NCBI GenBank assembly: GCA_028867035.1
Contig: JAGWHB010000001.1
Coordinates: forward strand, 397,448-461,447
From: Nitrososphaerota archaeon
GTDB lineage: Archaea; Thermoproteota; Nitrososphaeria; Nitrososphaerales; Gagatemarchaeaceae
Length of the DNA: 64,000 nucleotides
Reading direction: 5' to 3'
Shown here: in pieces, positions 59,277 to 64,000 of the stretch
Layout: the number at the start of each line of letters is the position of its first letter
Position numbering within the stretch: position 1 is the stretch's first letter
Notes under the pieces: model-generated
What the model was told of the DNA's origin: nothing
The model's database searches: none
What the model saw: only the letters and a program-made list of their open reading frames with translations
Program-made: the position numbers and the translations under genes

Positions 59277-61034
59277 CTATCTGGTTGCAGCCTTGCTGCC
59301 GGAGTTTCTCAACCGGGTCATACAGTTCTCGGCAGACCCGCGGGCGTCGGCAAGAGCTGCCTCGAGCTGGTTGGCCCCCTTCCTGAGCCCTGCGACCAAG
59401 AACCTGCGCTCGTCCGGGCCGAGGGTCTGACCTCTGAGGATTAGCGCCCCCTGGAGTGATGGGACAGCTGGAAGGGGGACGGCGGGGTCCTGGCCGAACG
59501 ACCCACTGGCCGTGTAACTGACCGGCACGAGAGCCCGGCCAATCGACTTCAGCGCCTCGTTGATGTGGTCGACCTTCACAGCAGTGTCCAGGGGCATCTT
59601 CCCCCGGTTGCCCAGCGTAGACTCGACCCTCTTGACCTCCCGCCCAAAGCGCAGGAACAGACTTTCGAGACTGGCCACTTCACCGACGAGGGGGGAAAGG
59701 TCGAATGCGCTCCCGGCGGCGTCGGCATATTCCTGCAGCCTGAACTTGATTTCATTGGCCGCAGCTGCGAAATCAAAGGGGAGGACCCCCCTCCAGCAGA
59801 GCTCAGAGACCACCAGAGCGTAGACCCGTGAGTCCCGAACCAGGTTCTTGCTGTCCACCCGGGACATGGTGTCGTGGGGGGTGTGCCACCACCAGCCCCA
59901 GGGCTGCAGGTCGATTTCCTTCGTCCGACGCGGCTGCTCCGAGAGCTCCACCAATATGGAGGTAATCCCGATCCCCCAGAACGACTGATCCCCCGCCCTC
60001 AGAACTCTTCTCGCCTTCGACTTCTTCCCGGCCGCCCTTTTGATGGCGGAGGTGACCAGCCCCTCCGCTTCCGCCATGGCCTGGGGGTGGCTGAGGTCTG
60101 TCGCCCCCACCGCGCCGATGGAATCGATGTTGACGTGGGCCACGCACCGTTCGCGGAGCTCACGCCAGAAGTTGTCGGCGTACCACGCCGAGCCCGAGTA
60201 TCTCCCATGCGAGTGTCCCGACCAGAACGCGACTCTGAGCCCACGGCGCATGAGCGGCCTCCTCTCCGCCATGAGCCGTGCGATTTCGATCATGGCCGCG
60301 TTTCCGGTGGCGTTGTCCATTGCCCCCTGGTGCCACGAATCAATATGACCACTGAAGAGGACGAAGTCAGGGGAAGACCCATGGATGTCCCCGGTCACCA
60401 CGGGAATCCGCTTCCAACGATTGTCGACCTCTGTTCTGAGGACTACCTCGAGAGGACCATGTTCCAGCAGTTCACGTAGCTGCCGTCCGTCCGACTCGGT
60501 CAAGCTGATTGCGGGGATGCCGGGGAGCAGTGACGCGTTGGTAGGCGTCGGCGTTCCCCAAACCACAGAGACGATCCCTTCGTGGGGGTGCCTTCCTCCA
60601 CTAAAGGCCACACCTGCCGCTCCCTTGTCCTCCAGTGCCCTTGCCACCATGGGACTCGCAAGGCCACGAATCAGCACCAATTTCCCCTCTACCCTGCGGC
60701 TGGCCGCTTCGGCGTAGACCAACTCCGCCTTCAGACCCCCCCGCGGCGTGGGCTTCGACATGGCCGGAGGGGCGCCATGGAAAGACCGTCCGGTTGGGTC
60801 ACCGATTCTGAGTTCCCCTCTCCCGGGGTAGCTTACGTACGAGTCGAAGCGGTGCTCATGAACGTCCAGGCCGGCTTCGCCCAGCCGTTCCTTCACATAC
60901 GTCAACGCTTTTCCCTCGTCCCTGCTCCCGGAGAGCCTGACGTAGCGGCTGATCTCCCTGGCATGTCTCAGCAGCTCCGATGCAGCGACCTCCTCCAACA
61001 AGGAGTCTTGGAAGTCGACTATCTCTTGCCGCAT
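59277..61034 (-). CDS. M28-family peptidase variant
   Basis: A 585-residue M28-type protein with a PA-like domain (~residues 120-190) and the metal-site region FSGHIDSW (His, Asp), AMDNATGNA (Asp), NIDSIG (Asp) and WWHTPHDTM (His). In ordinary M28 enzymes an EE pair lies between; here it reads WSGHSHGRYSGSAWY, with His-Ser-His in place of the acidic residues. This suggests a different metal site or substrate. The C-terminal ~170 residues are helical (transferrin-receptor-like dimer domain). An aminopeptidase-related function is plausible. Confidence 0.82.
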   Translation of the reverse strand: MRQEIVDFQDSLLEEVAASELLRHAREISRYVRLSGSRDEGKALTYVKERLGEAGLDVHEHRFDSYVSYPGRGELRIGDPTGRSFHGAPPAMSKPTPRGGLKAELVYAEAASRRVEGKLVLIRGLASPMVARALEDKGAAGVAFSGGRHPHEGIVSVVWGTPTPTNASLLPGIPAISLTESDGRQLRELLEHGPLEVVLRTEVDNRWKRIPVVTGDIHGSSPDFVLFSGHIDSWHQGAMDNATGNAAMIEIARLMAERRPLMRRGLRVAFWSGHSHGRYSGSAWYADNFWRELRERCVAHVNIDSIGAVGATDLSHPQAMAEAEGLVTSAIKRAAGKKSKARRVLRAGDQSFWGIGITSILVELSEQPRRTKEIDLQPWGWWWHTPHDTMSRVDSKNLVRDSRVYALVVSELCWRGVLPFDFAAAANEIKFRLQEYADAAGSAFDLSPLVGEVASLESLFLRFGREVKRVESTLGNRGKMPLDTAVKVDHINEALKSIGRALVPVSYTASGSFGQDPAVPLPAVPSLQGALILRGQTLGPDERRFLVAGLRKGANQLEAALADARGSAENCMTRLRNSGSKAATR

Positions 61035-61124
61035 CGAGGATTCCCAGCGGTCAACCTGTTCAACGGCGAACTCATCATCCTGTGGCCGTCGCGGGCCTCT
61101 TTCGAGTGGATTTCCGCCACCCGG

Positions 61125-61532
61125 TCAAGCCCTTACCTTGACCTCGTCCCCTTCTATGAAGATCTTGTATGACTTCAGCCGCATCCTCCTATCAGCGCGG
61201 CAGACCCCGGTCTCGATGTCATATTCGATTCCGTGCCAAGGACAGGAAATGTTGTACCTCTCGGTGGAAGTGTACTCCCGCCTGGACCCGTCTTCGCGGA
61301 CCTCGACCTCCGAATTCCCAACGAACTCGCCTTCCATGGCTGGCCCTCCCTGATGCGGGCAGGAGTTCCTGTAGGCGAAGTATCTGCCTTTGAACAGGTA
61401 GACACCGATTCTCGTTCCCCGTGCGGTGACGTAGACCGGGCTGAGCTCTGTAAATTCGCCGACCTTGGCCACGGTCCAAAGCCGCTCTCCCTTGTCGCTA
61501 TCTGACTTTGAAGACTTTTGCAGCGTTCCCAC
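61125..61532 (-). CDS. Rieske-type 2Fe-2S protein
   Basis: A 135-residue Rieske domain. RNSCPHQGGPAM (C-x-H) and ISCPWHGIEYDIETG (C-x2-H) bind the 2Fe-2S cluster with two Cys and two His, as in NirD and oxygenase ferredoxins. GTG 61532 overlaps the end of the amidohydrolase gene by 35 nt, so both are translated together. It may pass electrons to an oxygenase or reductase not in this window. Confidence 0.9.
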   Translation of the reverse strand: MGTLQKSSKSDSDKGERLWTVAKVGEFTELSPVYVTARGTRIGVYLFKGRYFAYRNSCPHQGGPAMEGEFVGNSEVEVREDGSRREYTSTERYNISCPWHGIEYDIETGVCRADRRMRLKSYKIFIEGDEVKVRA

Positions 61533-62682
61533 CTAGAATCTTCTTCTTTGCGTCGGTCGACAGGTAGGGCAGGTCCCAGATCACGCTCGGCGCGTCGAAG
61601 TCCCAGTGAGGATAGTCGCTCGCGTACATGAGCTTGTTCTCGCTATCGAACATCCGGAAGAACGGTTCCAGAGCTTCCTTGTGCGCGCTCTCCAGAGGCT
61701 GTGTCGTGTAGTAGAACTCGTTCATGTACTCGCTCGGAAGTTTTGTCAGCAACGGGGCTTCGTGTCTTCGCTTGACGTAGTCATCATCCAGACGTTGCAT
61801 CAGGGCGGGAACGTAGGTGAGCCCTCCCTCCATGAAGACGAACTTCAGCCTCGGGAACCGCACCGGGACTCCGTCAAGTACAATGCTCATGATGCTGCGT
61901 GAGAGCAGCAGAGGAAACGAAAGGACATGCACCGGGAGGAGCGTGTCGAAATCTCCGAACAACCACCCTCTCTCTTCCGCATGGATGGCGTCACCGTGTA
62001 TGCAGATTGGAAGGTCCTTCTGCTGAGCCGCTTCGTAAATAGGGTTCCAATCGTCAGACCCGGCACGCGTTTTCGTCAGGACTGACAGCAACGCTCCCAC
62101 AATCCCCTTCTCGGCACCTACATCGTCAATCAGTTCCGCCCCCATCCTCGGGTCCTTGACCGGAACGTAAACGGTCGCCCGAATCTCGGGGTACTTGTCC
62201 AGGAAACTCTCAATCATGAAGTCAATGTAGGCTCTGGCCACTTCCGCCTCGAATCTTGCTGGTCTTGGGTCGAGGGGGAGACGGACGATCATGTTTGGAA
62301 TGATTATGGACCGTTTTATGCCCAGATCGACCATCCTCCTTGCAAATTCGTCAATGATATCGTCTGGGGACTGTTGCTTCGGAAATGAGACCTCCGGCCT
62401 CTTGACTCGCACTCCGTAGACAGCATGCTTGCCGAAGATCCCCGCCTGTTTGGCTAGAAGCGGGTCCACTTCGCTGTCCTCCCAACGCAGCATCTTCTGG
62501 TATTCTTGTGGGAGAGTCCTGACGAACAAATCATAGGGTTCTGAAATGTGACAGTCAGTGTCGACGATGAAAAGCTCGCGGAGTCCACGTGCTTCAGCCT
62601 GCATGACTGCGTTGTCGAGCCCGCCTGGTATGTTCCTGTATCTCTGGCGGGCGGTGGCCGGGTTTTCCCGAGCTTCGGGCAT
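61498..62682 (-). CDS. Amidohydrolase-2 family protein (ACMSD-like)
   Basis: A 394-residue metal-dependent hydrolase/decarboxylase of the amidohydrolase-2 family. VDTDCHISEPYDLF carries the N-terminal metal residues, ICIHGDA a His and MYASDYPHWDFD the catalytic Asp. Relatives decarboxylate aromatic or ring-opened acids (ACMSD, resorcylate decarboxylase). ATG 62682 is 29 nt after TTCTATAAG. The coupled Rieske gene hints at aromatic or ring-compound breakdown. Confidence 0.9.
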   Translation of the reverse strand: MPEARENPATARQRYRNIPGGLDNAVMQAEARGLRELFIVDTDCHISEPYDLFVRTLPQEYQKMLRWEDSEVDPLLAKQAGIFGKHAVYGVRVKRPEVSFPKQQSPDDIIDEFARRMVDLGIKRSIIIPNMIVRLPLDPRPARFEAEVARAYIDFMIESFLDKYPEIRATVYVPVKDPRMGAELIDDVGAEKGIVGALLSVLTKTRAGSDDWNPIYEAAQQKDLPICIHGDAIHAEERGWLFGDFDTLLPVHVLSFPLLLSRSIMSIVLDGVPVRFPRLKFVFMEGGLTYVPALMQRLDDDYVKRRHEAPLLTKLPSEYMNEFYYTTQPLESAHKEALEPFFRMFDSENKLMYASDYPHWDFDAPSVIWDLPYLSTDAKKKILGGNAAKVFKVR

Positions 62683-62705
62683 CTGTTCGAAAAAGACTGC
62701 CTTGT

Positions 62706-62714
62706 TTCTATAAG
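62706..62714 (-). promoter_or_regulatory. TATA-like box of the amidohydrolase gene
   Basis: TTCTATAAG (plus; CTTATAGAA on minus) is centred about 29 nt before ATG 62682. Confidence 0.5.
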
Positions 62715-62740
62715 AACCTTCTGCGCTGCCCCTGACAAAT

Positions 62741-62893
62741 TTACTGTCCTAGGTGGTCCGGCTTCCAAGACACAATCAAAGGCGAAACAGCGATGACGAA
62801 GGGGCTCATCGTGAAGAGGAGAATCTGTAGAACGATTCTGTTTCTCTTCTTCCCCGTGTCCCCGACAAAGCTGAGCAGCTCGAGAGTGGCCAA
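62741..62893 (-). CDS. Small hydrophobic protein or remnant
   Basis: A 50-residue frame (ATLELLSFVGDTGKKRNRIV..., then ILLFTMSPFVIAVSPLIVSW) with one good membrane helix, starting at TTG 62893. The frame continues upstream without a start to a TGA near 62936, so this may be the 3' end of a lost membrane-protein gene. It lies between the deleted dehydrogenase and the amidohydrolase promoter. Confidence 0.35.
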   Translation of the reverse strand: MATLELLSFVGDTGKKRNRIVLQILLFTMSPFVIAVSPLIVSWKPDHLGQ

Positions 62894-62992
62894 TGTGGAG
62901 ACTGCGAGAGGAAGAAGAAATCTATGGGGATTGCTTCATGAACCTAACTATTTTGGGCGGCCCCACAAGTAACTGACAATTTGTTGAAGGCT

Positions 62993-63761
62993 CTACCAAC
63001 GTGATATCGTTACCTTCTTGTCGGTGAAGAAGTCTACTGTGTCGACTTGAGGGTGCAGAACTCCGAAGAAGGAGTCCTTCATTCCTCCAAAGGGGAAGTA
63101 AGCCGTTGGTCACCCCTTTGGTAGCGCTATTTGCAATCAACGTCTCGACGACCTTAGATCCTCCGTGTACCAGATTGAAGACGCCAGGGGGGAGTCCCAC
63201 CTCCTCCTTGATTAGGGAAGCCACACGCTGCATCGGGAGCGGGGTGATTTCGCTCGGCTTGACAACTACAGTATTTCCCAGGACGACTGCGTAGGGTAGA
63301 AACCAGAACGGGATCATGAGAGGAAAGTTGAACGGACAGATGATGGCGAAGACGCCGAGGGGCTCCTTGGCCATCTTTTCGTCTATTCCGCGGGCGATTT
63401 GGTCTAGGTTCGCGCCCTTCGAGAGGGTATAGGCGACTGAAATCGCCACATCAACATTCTCCAAGGCTCTCCTGATGTCGCCCCGGCTTTCTTCCAAGGT
63501 CTTCCCATGGTTACGCGTGTTAAGCTCGGCAAGCTCTTCAGAATTGGCCTCCATAACCTCCTTTAACCTGAAGAGGTACTTTACCCGGTCTCCAATCGGC
63601 AGGGACCTCCATGACTCGAAGGCCCCTTGAGCAGACTCGATGGCGAGATTGACTTCCTCCTTCGAGGAGAAGGGGACTCGGCCCAGGGCAGCCCCGACGG
63701 CAGGGTCGAAGAAGTCGTGCCACTCTTGGGAGTCGGACCTCTTCCACTCTCCGCCTACCAA
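62993..63761 (-). pseudogene. Methylmalonate-semialdehyde dehydrogenase with internal deletion
   Basis: Residues 1-219 match the N-terminal half of a CoA-acylating methylmalonate-semialdehyde dehydrogenase: MVGGEWKRSDSQEW, FAIICPFNFPLMIPFWFLPY and VVKPSEITPLPMQRVAS. At about 63105 the gene jumps, in another frame, to the family's C-terminus (PTAYFPFGGMKDSFFG...DTVDFFTDKKVTISRW then TAG at 62993). About 230 residues with the catalytic Cys and Glu are missing, so it is inactive. TTG 63761 lies behind a GAATAAAGTC box near 63797. Confidence 0.75.
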
Positions 63762-64000
63762 AAGTTTCAGGTCGGTCGAACCGCCGAGCGACTTTATTCA
63801 AGAAGCCACTTCTTCTCAGCAATAAGTCCGCGGACTTATGTGCCATTCGGTTACGTTTGGAGAGGCAACCCAATTCGATGCACGGATTCAGGCGTCAGGG
63901 TGATTGCCGGCCACGCCGCTGGCGCGCTTTCCACATCGCGGGCCGTGATGCGGGACCTTGGGACGCTAGTCAAGGAGGGACGGAACTGAAGCGCATCATA
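63762..64000. other. Right-edge intergenic sequence
   Basis: It contains the promoter of the deleted dehydrogenase. A plus-strand stretch (RVIAGHAAGALSTSRAVMRD... to TGA at 63987-63989) reads plausibly but has no convincing start or family, and a second frame runs off the edge; I assign no gene. Confidence 0.3.

Noticed and set aside
63839..63989. Small gene at the right edge
   Set aside because: Protein-like for about 35 codons but with no start, promoter or recognisable family.
1..64000. CRISPR array
   Set aside because: No regularly spaced 24-37-nt repeats were seen; the HEPN genes are not accompanied by cas genes.

Overview
The window looks like chromosome from a GC-rich archaeon. Many starts are TTG or GTG, and AT-rich TATA-like boxes lie about 25-35 nt upstream of them, as expected for leaderless or nearly leaderless archaeal transcripts. 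A TrmB-type regulator, a ParB-like protein and several small metal-site proteins fit this. A heterotrophic Thermoproteota lineage is a reasonable guess, but no rRNA or ribosomal marker is present, so the lineage stays open.

Left arm (1-21.6 kb), accessory and partly decayed. It opens with a very long secreted RHS/YD-repeat protein cut by the window edge. Its C-terminal tip looks like a PD-(D/E)XK nuclease, and a convergent gene touching its stop codon may be the immunity gene. Then come small membrane proteins, a chain of tiny overlapping genes with cysteine motifs, a DUF4143-type ATPase behind a duplicated promoter, and a stretch (13.2-19.2 kb) in which four different proteins carry the same R-N-x3-H motif typical of HEPN RNases: one fused to a restriction-endonuclease-like domain, one fused to two membrane helices and a winged helix, and two others. 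This is the most defence-like part of the window. A 650-nt region with paired GTGAAC repeats precedes a winged-helix gene. Next is a graveyard of broken genes: a truncated Doc/Fic, an HELFH metallopeptidase, a CxCC zinc-site protein and a SnoaL-like protein.

Right arm (21.5-64 kb), dense metabolism for scavenging and oxidising peptides, amino acids, amides and organic acids. It holds a drug/metabolite transporter, an MFS transporter, ornithine-cyclodeaminase-like and M20 proteins, OsmC, three M24 proteins (one without metal ligands), two dehydrogenases/epimerases, a GlcD-like flavoprotein, two aminotransferases, two thiamine-diphosphate enzymes, two isochorismatase-fold proteins (one without its catalytic Asp and Cys), a nitrilase, a glutamine amidotransferase, a complete peptide-type ABC importer, a flavoprotein/2Fe-2S pair, an HMGL-type lyase, an aldehyde dehydrogenase, ParB-like and TrmB regulators, an M28 peptidase, a Rieske protein with an amidohydrolase, and a deleted methylmalonate-semialdehyde dehydrogenase.

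The likely logic of the right arm: imported peptides and amides are cut by peptidases and amidohydrolases, amino groups are removed by aminotransferases or cyclodeaminase, and the 2-oxo and 2-hydroxy acids and aldehydes are processed by the thiamine enzymes, 2-hydroxyacid dehydrogenase, GlcD-like oxidase and aldehyde dehydrogenases. Substrates cannot be assigned from sequence alone. No CRISPR array, complete tRNA, rRNA or insertion sequence was seen.
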